DNA from: JAGMES01 sp023128035
GTDB lineage: Bacteria; Bacillota; Halanaerobiia; DY22613
Assembly (NCBI GenBank): GCA_030627905.1
Contig: DAOVRZ010000002.1
Coordinates: 1 to 64,000 of the forward strand
Direction of reading: 5' to 3'
DNA length: 64,000 nucleotides
Every line of letters starts with the position of its first letter. Position 1 is the first letter of the stretch. Made by a program: the position numbers and the translations under genes. Shown piece by piece: positions 48,240 through 55,962 of this stretch. The notes under the pieces are model-generated. The model saw only the letters and a program-made list of their open reading frames with translations, was not told the origin of the DNA and did no database searches.

Positions 48240-48268
48240 TTGATTTTGTGATTGGTAAATGTTATAAT
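48240..48268 (+). promoter_or_regulatory. Sigma-A-type promoter of the toxin-like locus
   Basis: TTGATT (48240-48245), exactly 17 bp, TATAAT (48263-48268). The ATG at 48306 follows GAAGGGAG. It sits inside an in-frame extension from a TTG at 48252, which argues that the true start is 48306. Confidence 0.85.
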
Positions 48269-48305
48269 TAATATATTAAAATTCAAATTGAAGGGAGTCT
48301 TTTTT

Positions 48306-49418
48306 ATGACAACTGCAATAAAAAAACCTAATATTGGCCCAGGTGGATTAACTCAAAAAGGACAAAAAAACCCATTTTTATTATCTAAAGCTGAGTGGAT
48401 AAATGTTCAAGTCTATGTACAGGATGGACTATCTTTGCCAGTAAATACTTCTGAATTATCAGAATTGCTTTTTGGAGATGGTTCCAGTTCAGTATCTGAT
48501 TTTCAGGATCTATTACAAGAATTCATAGTAGTACATGGACATTGTAATACTTGGAAAACAGAAACTTATCCAAATACTATTAATCTTGCTAATAATATTG
48601 TTCATTATGCTAGTAAAGCTACCGTTTATTATGGTGCATTAAATGAGGTTGTGGAAGAATATTGTAATATAAAATTTTCGGAAAATCCAAATAAAGAAGT
48701 TTTGAATATGCTTAAACAAAAAATGAAAGGAATTGTACAAATATTAGGAAAATCGGCTAAAGATTATGCTACTAATGCTGATAATGTTCAAAAAGAGATT
48801 TCGACATTTCTTGATTTATGTACTAAAGATCAAAATGATATGAAGAGTCTTAGTAAGACCTATAATCAAAAATATGGGAAAAATAGTGAGCAAGTGCAAA
48901 CATTGAGAAAACAAATTAAAGAATTTAGAAGTGAAGTTGATAAATTGCAAAAAGAATATAACCGTGATGTTATTATTGAAGCAACAAGTGCTACATATGG
49001 ATGGATTCCAATTGCTGGATGGATTGCAGCAGCAATTGTTGATGGGGTTTTTGCCAAGCAAATGAAAGAATTAAAAAAATCAATTAATAATTTAAAAGAT
49101 AAAATTGACAAAGATAATAAAATCATTAGACGTGATATTAATTTAATGAACGCTATAGATATAGCAGAAAACAGTCTTAAAACAATTTTGACAGATTTGC
49201 AAAATGCGTTGCCTGTTATTGAAAAAATAAAAGGTATCTGGAGTTCGATTTATAGTGATTTAGTTAATATTGAAAATGTAATTGATGAAGATATTTCTAA
49301 AGTTCCACCATTTTTAAAAGATTGCGGTATTCCATTAGCAATTAAAGATTGGAAAAAAGTAGGTCAAGAAGCAGATAGTTTCAGAGTTAATGCTTATGTA
49401 CAATTTCAAAAAAAATAA
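48306..49418 (+). CDS. Alpha-helical pore-forming toxin component, XaxA-like
   Basis: 370-aa, mostly helical protein without a signal peptide. It opens with a Gly/Pro-rich motif (PNIGPGGLTQKG) then PFLLSKAEWINVQVYVQ. Residues ~125-300 form long coiled-coil helices broken by a hydrophobic hairpin at ~235-257 (YGWIPIAGWIAAAIVDGVFA). The end has a Trp-rich block (KGIWSSIYSDL, AIKDWKKVGQEADSF). Length, helix-hydrophobic hairpin-helix layout and the C-terminal DWxxVxxxAxxF pattern resemble the alpha-xenorhabdolysin A (XaxA/YaxA) and HBL/NHE enterotoxin families, whose hairpin inserts in target membranes. First gene of a three-gene locus. The XaxA assignment is from memory of the family; the architecture is visible. 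Confidence 0.75.
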   Translation: MTTAIKKPNIGPGGLTQKGQKNPFLLSKAEWINVQVYVQDGLSLPVNTSELSELLFGDGSSSVSDFQDLLQEFIVVHGHCNTWKTETYPNTINLANNIVHYASKATVYYGALNEVVEEYCNIKFSENPNKEVLNMLKQKMKGIVQILGKSAKDYATNADNVQKEISTFLDLCTKDQNDMKSLSKTYNQKYGKNSEQVQTLRKQIKEFRSEVDKLQKEYNRDVIIEATSATYGWIPIAGWIAAAIVDGVFAKQMKELKKSINNLKDKIDKDNKIIRRDINLMNAIDIAENSLKTILTDLQNALPVIEKIKGIWSSIYSDLVNIENVIDEDISKVPPFLKDCGIPLAIKDWKKVGQEADSFRVNAYVQFQKK

Positions 49419-49445
49419 AGCTTTTTAAATGGGATGGAGATTAAT

Positions 49446-51734
49446 ATGAATTCAACTAGTATTAATTGGAGACTATTATTTAATACGACACAGGAAAAAG
49501 CTAAAATACCGGTAATTACAAAAGAAAATTATTCTAATCTAAAAACAATTATCCGCGAGATGTATATAGATTTAGGAGATATTAAAAATCAAATAACTCA
49601 AAAAGAATTAAATCCTCCGCTTATTTATATATTTGCGGATGTTGTAAAAATTCCTGATAATTTTACATGGAATTTAAATAATAATGGTTTAATTATTGTT
49701 TCTAGAAGAATTGAGGTTGGGGAAAGTTCTAGCATTAGTCTTGATTTAGGTGAGTGTAAAAGTACTAAATTAATAATTTATGCTGAGGAAATTTCCTCCA
49801 GTCTTAAGATTACTGGAATGTTGCCTAATGAAGAAAGTAAAGATATTTATTTGCAAGATATTGAATCTTTAGGAAAAGTATTTTTAGGACGTAATAATGA
49901 ATTGGCTGAAATGGATATCAATAATTTGGATATGGCTATTAGCTCAAACAGTGTAGATTTGCAAATTATTTTTTCAGCAATTTTCCAATATGCTACTATT
50001 TTATTTTATGAACAACCAGAAATTGCTTTTTCACAACTAAAATGGATAAAAGATTGTACAAAATTACTTTCAACATTTGATTCGATGTTTTGTCAGGCAT
50101 CTTCATTATTAGTACTATTAAAAACTACAATGTCAGATGTAACATTTGTTCCTTATCTGAGTCGTCAGATATATACTCAATCAATTAAAACTTTTGTGGA
50201 CGTAGCACGTTCTTATGAAAATGAGTATACAAATTTTTGCAATTTAAATTGTTCTATTGATGATAGAAAAAAATCTGCAAATCTTATGTTACAACATTAT
50301 CAGGATACAGTAGAATTTTCAAATTCTCTGATTGAGCAAACAAAAGAAAACTATAAATCTGCTGAAGCTGCTGTGCAAAGTATTTTAGCAGACTTTACAT
50401 CGCAAAAAAATCAGGTTGAGCTAACAAAAATTAAGTTTGAATTTGAGTTAGACAAATGGAAGCGAAAAAAAGAATTAGAAGCCACTGTAAAAATTTTGAC
50501 AGGAGTTTTTGAGTTTGTTGGAGCAATCGGGGCAATGTGTGTAGGTGATGAAGCAGCTGCACCGGCAGCCGAAAAAGCTACACAGACAGTAGCTGAATCT
50601 GCCATTGATTTTTCAAAACTAATGAAAAAGCTGAGCACTCTCATTGAGGTTTTAAAAGATGTATATAACTTATCTAATCAAATATCAACGGCTACGGGTA
50701 ATTTATCAGACATAGATGATTTAAAAAATACAATCAAGAAAGAAACTATAGATAAATTAGATGCACAGGATTTAACCTCAACAGTTGAATGGGATAATTT
50801 CAAATTAGAAGTTGATAATTATCTTGATATGGCAATTAAAGCAGATATACCGCAGACAAATAATTATAAATTACAATTAGAAAAAATGATTGTTTATGGT
50901 AAAGCTCTTGCTCAAAATCGAGTAGCATTAATCAAAGTTAGCCAGCAACTGGTTAAACTTCGCCTCAAAAAAGAAGTTGAAAAGAATCAGACAACACGAA
51001 TTTCTAATTTTATTAAACAAATGTCTGAAGAAAAAGAAGAAAATGTTGAGTTAATGCAAGTGGTTTACGAACAATACTTAAATGTTAAGCGAGATTTATT
51101 TATATCAATTATTAACTACAGATGGGCATATAAATACTGGGCTTTAAAAGAATCTTTAGTTAAGCCAGTTATGAGTGACAATATTTCAGAATTAAATGAT
51201 GCTTTGAGTAATATCCAAAACGATTATAATAATGCATTGCAATCTTTTAATCCGCCTCCACAGGAATTTTCAAATCTTGTTCTGACAATTAATGATGCTG
51301 ATTTGCTTACTGTATTCAAAAAGAATAAAAAGTTAATTTTACCGATAACACTTTCTAATGAGATTTTTAAAGGTTTTGAAAGGGTTAGAGTTAGAACAAT
51401 AAGAGTTTGGATTAATGGTATAAAAACAGATATAAATAAAGTTTCTGTTAAAATAACTAATTCAGGTAATTATAATGATACTTATGACGAAAAACCATTT
51501 TCTTTCACGTCAAATATTTTACAAAGATTATTCGAATATGAAATTGATACTAACAAAATTATTGTAGATGGTACAATTGCAGAAGAAGAAAAATTTGCTT
51601 ATTTTGTACCTACTCCATTTTCTACTTGGAAAATCGAGGTAGCTGAATCTTTTAATCAGGGTCTGGATTTATCAGAAGTTGAATCAATAAAAATCGAATT
51701 CACTGGTGATATGATTGCAGATATGAATTTGTGA
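49446..51734 (+). CDS. Large coiled-coil protein with beta-rich C-terminus, putative second toxin component
   Basis: 762-aa protein. I choose ATG 49446 (GGATGGAGAT at good distance) over 49434. No signal peptide. Residues ~1-150 are mixed with beta strands; ~160-300 helical; ~280-355 a long coiled coil; ~355-395 hydrophobic and Ala/Gly-rich (FEFVGAIGAMCVGDEAAAPA); more long helices to ~600; ~610-762 strand-rich (RVRVRTIRVWINGIKT, YFVPTPFSTWKIEVAE). The layout of helical bundle, hydrophobic segment and beta domain suits a membrane-inserting toxin with a binding or cap domain. No certain family match. It lies between two related XaxA-like genes and probably works with them. Confidence 0.65.
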   Translation: MNSTSINWRLLFNTTQEKAKIPVITKENYSNLKTIIREMYIDLGDIKNQITQKELNPPLIYIFADVVKIPDNFTWNLNNNGLIIVSRRIEVGESSSISLDLGECKSTKLIIYAEEISSSLKITGMLPNEESKDIYLQDIESLGKVFLGRNNELAEMDINNLDMAISSNSVDLQIIFSAIFQYATILFYEQPEIAFSQLKWIKDCTKLLSTFDSMFCQASSLLVLLKTTMSDVTFVPYLSRQIYTQSIKTFVDVARSYENEYTNFCNLNCSIDDRKKSANLMLQHYQDTVEFSNSLIEQTKENYKSAEAAVQSILADFTSQKNQVELTKIKFEFELDKWKRKKELEATVKILTGVFEFVGAIGAMCVGDEAAAPAAEKATQTVAESAIDFSKLMKKLSTLIEVLKDVYNLSNQISTATGNLSDIDDLKNTIKKETIDKLDAQDLTSTVEWDNFKLEVDNYLDMAIKADIPQTNNYKLQLEKMIVYGKALAQNRVALIKVSQQLVKLRLKKEVEKNQTTRISNFIKQMSEEKEENVELMQVVYEQYLNVKRDLFISIINYRWAYKYWALKESLVKPVMSDNISELNDALSNIQNDYNNALQSFNPPPQEFSNLVLTINDADLLTVFKKNKKLILPITLSNEIFKGFERVRVRTIRVWINGIKTDINKVSVKITNSGNYNDTYDEKPFSFTSNILQRLFEYEIDTNKIIVDGTIAEEEKFAYFVPTPFSTWKIEVAESFNQGLDLSEVESIKIEFTGDMIADMNL

Positions 51735-51755
51735 TAAATAAGATAATAATAATTT

Positions 51756-51781
51756 AAAAGGGGAGTAAAAACTCCCTTTTT
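51756..51781 (+). terminator. Terminator inside the toxin-like locus
   Basis: AAAAGGGGAGT-AAAA-ACTCCCTTTTT, 10-11 bp with one G-U pair, U-tract in the right arm. It lies between the second and third genes of the locus, so the third gene is either attenuated or has its own unseen promoter. Confidence 0.85.
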
Positions 51782-51813
51782 AAATTAGTTCACGACTTTA
51801 AAGGAGGAAAATT

Positions 51814-52548
51814 ATGAAATCAAACTTTAGTTTTGGTCCAGGGGCTTTACTTACAAAAGTTGGTTCGCCATTTTTAATTTCTAAAGAAGAGTGGAAAAAA
51901 GTAAATAAGTATGTACAGGAAATTAATTCTTATCCTGAAAAAAATGAATTTGAAAAAAGGTTTTTTAATAATATATTTACAGCAGCTAACACATGGCAAA
52001 ATACTACCTTTCCAAAAATAATTTTATTTGCAAAACAAGTAAAAAGCTATGGTCAAACTTTTAGTAAAGAAAAGTATCAAATATTGAAAGAATCTCTTTC
52101 TAACAATGATAGAACTAGTATTGATAAAGTTTCTAAAGAAATTGCTTCAGTATTAAATAATAATCTAACATTAAATGAAGAAGTCGTAACTGAAGTAAAT
52201 CAATTTATAGATGTCGCAAAACAAGCATCAGAAAGTGCTATGCCGTGGGGCGCTTTGACTATTGGAACACAACTAGGACCAGGAATGAGTGGATTATCAC
52301 AAGAACAGATAAATTTTTTAGATTTAATGACAGATATAGCTTTTCCACCGATAAATGTATTTGAAAAATGTAAAGGTGTATGGCAAGCGATTGAGTCAGA
52401 TTTGACTTATATCCAAAATTTAATTAATGATGAAAAGACGATTGATGATGCTTTTATAGCAGGACTTAATTTAGAGGAAGCAATTGATGATTGGGAGAAA
52501 GTAGGTATAGATGCAGAAAATTTTATTGAATTTAGTAATAATTTATAG
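51814..52548 (+). CDS. Short XaxA-like paralogue lacking the stalk hairpin
   Basis: 244-aa protein behind AAAGGAGGAAAATT. Both ends align with the protein at 48306: the start (FGPGALLTKVGSPFLISKEEW versus the GPGGLTQKG and PFLLSKAEW blocks), a TWQNTTFPK block versus TWKTETYPN, and the end (KGVWQAIESDLTYIQNLIN, AIDDWEKVGIDAENF). The ~125-residue middle with coiled coil and hydrophobic hairpin is replaced by a short Gly/Pro-rich stretch (PWGALTIGTQLGPGMSG). It could be an antitoxin-like decoy, an assembly cap or a specificity variant. The 121-bp repeat begins at its stop codon. Confidence 0.72.
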   Translation: MKSNFSFGPGALLTKVGSPFLISKEEWKKVNKYVQEINSYPEKNEFEKRFFNNIFTAANTWQNTTFPKIILFAKQVKSYGQTFSKEKYQILKESLSNNDRTSIDKVSKEIASVLNNNLTLNEEVVTEVNQFIDVAKQASESAMPWGALTIGTQLGPGMSGLSQEQINFLDLMTDIAFPPINVFEKCKGVWQAIESDLTYIQNLINDEKTIDDAFIAGLNLEEAIDDWEKVGIDAENFIEFSNNL

Positions 52549-52667
52549 TGAACTCGTCCAGCTAAAGCTGAACATCGGGGCTTCAGTAGGGGATTCTACC
52601 CCCACTGAAGATTAAAAACAATTTCCACCACTTATAGAAGTGGGGGTCTTATCTCAAAAGATAAACA
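52547..52667 (+). mobile_element. 121-bp hairpin repeat, copy 2
   Basis: Second copy of the element at 26670-26790, same orientation, same length and about three substitutions, all in the last third. It starts within the TAG stop of the preceding gene. The third hairpin keeps its shape with one change (AAGTGGGGG in place of AAGTGGTGG). The conserved 3' end runs through CTCAAAAGATAAACA and then the flanks diverge. Confidence 0.7.
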
Positions 52668-52701
52668 GAAAAGTTTCACTAACTTTTCTGTTTATCTTTT
52701 G
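52655..52701. terminator. Perfect 21-bp inverted repeat with 5-nt loop
   Basis: Arms 52655-52675 and 52681-52701 are fully complementary. The left arm overlaps the 3' end of the 121-bp repeat and the right arm encodes the last codons of the TipAS fragment on the minus strand. On the + strand it is followed by GAATTTTTTCC, so it can terminate + transcription from the toxin locus. On the minus strand no U-tract follows. Confidence 0.75.
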
Positions 52702-52969
52702 AATTTTTTCCACAATAAATTTTCATTGCATCATGCATATATTTAGCAAGATCTGATTTAATATTTTCATAATATGCAGTGAAACGACTGTCTTCAACAT
52801 ACAAATCTGCAAGGCCACTATAAATTTGGATAGTGCAGGTATAGAAATTATCATTTATATACTTATGATGTTGAGCGATTAGCTTTAAAACTTCTTCATC
52901 CTGTGGTTCTCTATCCATAAGTAAAGCAATATTTTTTGGAATAACTAGATGTTTTTTGTTCACATTCAT
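52679..52969 (-). pseudogene. TipAS antibiotic-recognition domain fragment
   Basis: 96-aa ORF matching the C-terminal part of TipAS domains, which bind thiopeptide-like drugs in MerR-type regulators: AQHHKYINDNFYTCT, YSGLADLYVEDSRFTAYYENI, then LAKYMHDAMKIYC. The MerR helix-turn-helix and the first part of TipAS are absent, and the ATG has no ribosome site (AAAAATTATAG before it). The region upstream is taken by the divergent flavin reductase promoter. Most likely a truncated remnant, though a stand-alone mini-TipAS cannot be excluded. Confidence 0.75.
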
Positions 52970-52983
52970 CTATAATTTTTTTA

Positions 52984-53012
52984 TTGTCAATTTATTAAAA
53001 TGGTGATATAAT
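52984..53012 (+). promoter_or_regulatory. Sigma-A-type promoter of the flavin reductase gene
   Basis: TTGTCA (52984-52989), 17-bp spacer, TATAAT (53007-53012). The gene starts 52 bp further at an ATG with TTGGAGG before it. Confidence 0.85.
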
Positions 53013-53064
53013 CATGATGAGTATATGTTCATAATAAATTGGTTAATTATTGGAGGTAAGTTTA

Positions 53065-53553
53065 ATGAAAAAAGAAGTAAAACAATTAAAAACATGTCTT
53101 AGACCGACATCAAGTGTAGTAGTTTCTTGCAGGGGAAAAAATGGAGAAAATAATGCTTTAGCAGTGGCTTATGCCTGTAACTGTAGTTATGCACCACCTA
53201 TGGTAATGGTAGGAATTGTTCCAGATCGTCATTCTTATCGTATGATAAAAGAAACTGGGGTTTTTGTTGTTAATGTAGTTACTAAAGAAACGAAAGATGC
53301 ATTTACATATTTGGGAACACATAGTGGTCGTGATGAAAACAAATTAGATAAATTGGAACTTAACTATGAGAATGGAGTAAAGGTTGAGGCTCCTGTATTG
53401 TTAGATTTTCCAATAAATATTGAATGTACAGTTGTTGATTCTATTAAAACAGGTTCTCATGAAATGTTTGTTGGAAAAGTTGAATATGTTCATGCTAACT
53501 CAGAATTAGTTAATGAAAATGGCGAAATTGACTATTCAAGTTTAGTGTTTTAA
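53065..53553 (+). CDS. Flavin reductase-like, FMN-binding split-barrel protein
   Basis: 162-aa protein; ATG 53065 is behind TTGGAGGTAAG, while an in-frame TTG at 53050 overlaps that site. Family features: RPTSSVVVSCRGKNGENNALAVAYACNC (FMN-binding strands), a PPMVMVGI strand, SYRMIKETGVFVVNVV, THSGRDENK and a late HEMFVGKVEYVH. It probably reduces or carries FMN; many anaerobe members act as small NAD(P)H:flavin oxidoreductases or oxygen-stress proteins. Single-gene unit with its own promoter and terminator. Confidence 0.9.
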   Translation: MKKEVKQLKTCLRPTSSVVVSCRGKNGENNALAVAYACNCSYAPPMVMVGIVPDRHSYRMIKETGVFVVNVVTKETKDAFTYLGTHSGRDENKLDKLELNYENGVKVEAPVLLDFPINIECTVVDSIKTGSHEMFVGKVEYVHANSELVNENGEIDYSSLVF

Positions 53554-53560
53554 CAGATAA

Positions 53561-53589
53561 ATAAGCTCTTTAGAAGGGCTTATTTTTTT
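53561..53589 (+). terminator. Terminator of the flavin reductase gene
   Basis: ATAAGC(TC)...(GG)GCTTAT stem followed by TTTTTTT, 8 bp after the stop. Confidence 0.88.
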
Positions 53590-53706
53590 ATCATAATATG
53601 ATAAGTAGGAAATAAATTAAAAATAGCTAACTTTTATTCAAGTCTGAAAGAATTGATTAGAAAAACGCGGAAAATAGTTTTAAGATAATAAAAAGGAGTG
53701 TTCAAA

Positions 53707-54045
53707 ATGCAAATTTTATGGTTAATTATTGGTCTAATAATTCTTGGGTTATTAGTATTTATGATCACTATTAGAAAAAAGACTAAGCAGGAGCCTGATT
53801 ATAGGACATTTTTTATCATTGGTGCTTCATGGATTCCTTTGGGGGTAGCTACAAAAAATTATGTTTTTTCAGTTATGGGAATTATTCTTCTAGCTGTGGG
53901 TTTGAAAAATAAAGATAAATGGTCAAATGTGAAAAAGTGGTCAGAACTTTCTCTTGAAGTAAAAAGAATTAAATTGGCTGTAGTAATTTTTCTTAGTTTG
54001 GTGTTAGTTGTAGGTATTGTGTTGTATGTGCTTAATAGGGGATAG
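53707..54045 (+). CDS. Small membrane protein of unknown function
   Basis: 112-aa protein starting at ATG 53707 (AAAAGGAG nine bases before; an in-frame GTG at 53698 lies in the site). Hydrophobic helices at ~3-22, ~35-51, ~54-66 and ~88-108 with a basic stretch RKKTKQEPDYRT after the first. I do not recognise it. Followed 35 bp later by another small membrane protein with its own GGAGGG site; the two may form a pair. Confidence 0.68.
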   Translation: MQILWLIIGLIILGLLVFMITIRKKTKQEPDYRTFFIIGASWIPLGVATKNYVFSVMGIILLAVGLKNKDKWSNVKKWSELSLEVKRIKLAVVIFLSLVLVVGIVLYVLNRG

Positions 54046-54079
54046 GAAGATTTGACGTCTATTCATAGGAGGGAAAAAT

Positions 54080-54484
54080 ATGTCAAAAACAAAAATCGGA
54101 ATAATAATAAATTATCTAGCCCTTATACTATTCGTAACATTATTTACTATTGGTAAAAAGATAGACTGGAATGTTCAAATAGTTATTGGAGTTATTGCAA
54201 CAATACTTATCATAATTATTTGTTTTATAAAAGTCTATCTTAAAAGTAGTTTATGGAAACTGGTACATAGACCACAGGAGAAACTTAATGAGAAAGAAAA
54301 GAGTACAATAAATACTTCTATTAGAAAGTCTTATCAAATTTTTAGCATAACCACTCTCACAATTCTTTTTGTTTACGCTTTAGCTGAGACAAAGATAGGC
54401 ATGGAATTAGTAGTTAGCCTTATATATTTTGCTCATACACTCCCGTCGTCTTTAATAGCCTGGACTGAAAAAGAAATATGTTGA
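54080..54484 (+). CDS. Four-helix membrane protein of unknown function
   Basis: 134-aa protein behind GGAGGGAAAAAT. Predicted helices at ~6-24, ~30-52, ~85-100 and ~106-125, with a charged cytoplasmic-type loop (HRPQEKLNEKEKST) between the second and third. No family recognised. Likely co-transcribed with the small membrane protein before it. Confidence 0.68.
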   Translation: MSKTKIGIIINYLALILFVTLFTIGKKIDWNVQIVIGVIATILIIIICFIKVYLKSSLWKLVHRPQEKLNEKEKSTINTSIRKSYQIFSITTLTILFVYALAETKIGMELVVSLIYFAHTLPSSLIAWTEKEIC

Positions 54485-54506
54485 ATTTAGATGGGAGGAA
54501 CCTTTG

Positions 54507-54955
54507 TTGCAACAAAAAAATAAATTCTTAATAATTATGCTAAAAAAGTTTCTTATCCAAGTCCGCTTAAAGTATGGGCAGAACAATTAGAATTTGATAT
54601 TTTTGCTACTAAAGATTCTAAACAATTTCAACAATAACTGGTTAAAAACTATAAAGAAGATATTGATTTTTTAAACTCTTTTTTGATGGGATTGGAGTTT
54701 GATGGTTTTATCTTTGTTCATGCAGGTATAGATAATTGGAAGGATTCTGATCCTGAAATACTTTTAGCATGTAAAGAGTTTTATAATAAAAAATATAAGA
54801 GTAATAAAAATGTTGTTGTAGAACACTGGGAAGAAGTAACCAAATTACAAGCGTTAAAACAGGCAGATGTTGTCCTGCTCATAATTAATCCAAAATTGCC
54901 TGAACAATGGTATAGTCTGAACTATAAGATTGATGAGGAACCCCTTGTGTTGTGA
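54507..54955 (+). pseudogene. Degraded ORF of unknown family
   Basis: A TTG behind GGGAGGAACC opens MQQKNKF, then a frameshift leads into NYAKKVSYPSPLKVWAEQL, and an in-frame TAA near 54635 interrupts before the longest open part (54683-54955, HAGIDNWKDSDPEILLACKEF). At least two disabling changes. I do not recognise the original family. A terminator follows directly. Confidence 0.6.
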
Positions 54956-54959
54956 TATG

Positions 54960-54981
54960 CTCCCCTTATGGGGGAGTTTTA
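54960..54981 (+). terminator. Terminator after the degraded ORF
   Basis: CTCCCC-TTATG-GGGGAG followed by TTTTAT. Confidence 0.82.
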
Positions 54982-55019
54982 TCATTGAGTAAGGGGGTTT
55001 TTGCTTTGTAGGCATACTT

Positions 55020-55278
55020 TATCAAATATAACTATAGAAATCATGATGGTAATGAGACGGTCAGACCTATGAATTTGATTCCAGCAATCAATTAGTGAAA
55101 GTTAAAGAAGCAATAAGAATTATTGGTAACTATTACTACAATAGTGAAGGAAAAAGGTATAAGAAGATAGAAGAAAATACATATCCGGTATTATATTTAT
55201 GGTGGAGAGAATCTTCTTGATGAAAAAATAGGAGCTACTGAAATCTCTAAAATTGATTTGAATTTAATTAAATATTAA
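55020..55278 (+). pseudogene. RHS/YD-repeat protein remnant
   Basis: Short pieces of YD-repeat protein in shifting frames: DGQTYEFDSSNQLVKVKE, NYYYNSEGKRYKKIEE and, after a frameshift, YYIYGGENLLDEK, ending at a stop (55278). These are the classic YxYDxxGxL and IYGGENLLDE blocks of RHS cores. Only the last one or two repeats remain. It marks the former 3' end of a polymorphic toxin gene, just before the 122-aa ORF at 55297. Confidence 0.8.
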
Positions 55279-55296
55279 TAGAAGGGATGTTGTTAA

Positions 55297-55665
55297 ATGG
55301 GCTATATTGAGAACTTGGATGCAAAATTAGATAAACTTGTGGAAAAAAATATGGTTATTCCTAAACCAAAAACTAATGAACAATTTATAAAAGGTTGGGG
55401 AATGAGAAGAGGAGAAAAAGCTATAATATATTACATACCTAATCACAAAAATAAGAATAAACCAAATCAGAAAGGAATTACTCTATCAGAAATTAGGCAA
55501 TCATATAAACAGTTAATTGAAACTGGTGAACTAACAAGGAAATGGTTTGGTAAAAATTTATCTGAATGTGCTAAAGAAGGTGGTTGCAATTTTACAACAA
55601 TTGGCGGGATATTAACGTTATTAGGTGTTGCTGCTTATGAAGATAAAAAGTATTTAAATATATAA
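55297..55665 (+). CDS. Unrecognised 122-aa protein downstream of an RHS remnant
   Basis: ATG behind AGAAGGGATG. No signal peptide or membrane helix; the sequence is basic and has one CAKEGGC cysteine pair. Its position right after an RHS tail (18 bp) is where immunity or displaced toxin-tip genes usually lie, so it may be an orphan immunity or tip protein. No function can be assigned. The next ~300 bp (55666-55962) hold no gene: AT-rich sequence with a small ACCTT/AAGGT hairpin at 55895-55910 and no clear promoter for hutU that I could define. Confidence 0.55.
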   Translation: MGYIENLDAKLDKLVEKNMVIPKPKTNEQFIKGWGMRRGEKAIIYYIPNHKNKNKPNQKGITLSEIRQSYKQLIETGELTRKWFGKNLSECAKEGGCNFTTIGGILTLLGVAAYEDKKYLNI

Positions 55666-55962
55666 AATCAGTAAATATTGCCTTTAATTGTCTTTTTATA
55701 AGTAAAATCTCATTACTTTATTGAATGACTAATACTAGACTTAATGGAAGTGAACTTATCTCGCACTTTTTGTCCGTAATCTAACAATAAAAAAACAGGA
55801 AAAAGCGACCGGAAATAGAATTACTATAAGGGTAGTGTTTATATTTCGATATTTCCACTTCAAATTTTGAAGATGGAGAATGAAAAATTGAACTACCTTG
55901 TTTTTAAGGTAAAAATATTCAAAAACTTTTGACAATTATAAATATAAAGGGAGGAAGTTTTT

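Noticed and set aside
55920..55962. TTGACA just before hutU as a promoter -35
   Set aside because: It lies about 30 bases from the ATG with the ribosome site between, leaving no room for a -10 and leader.
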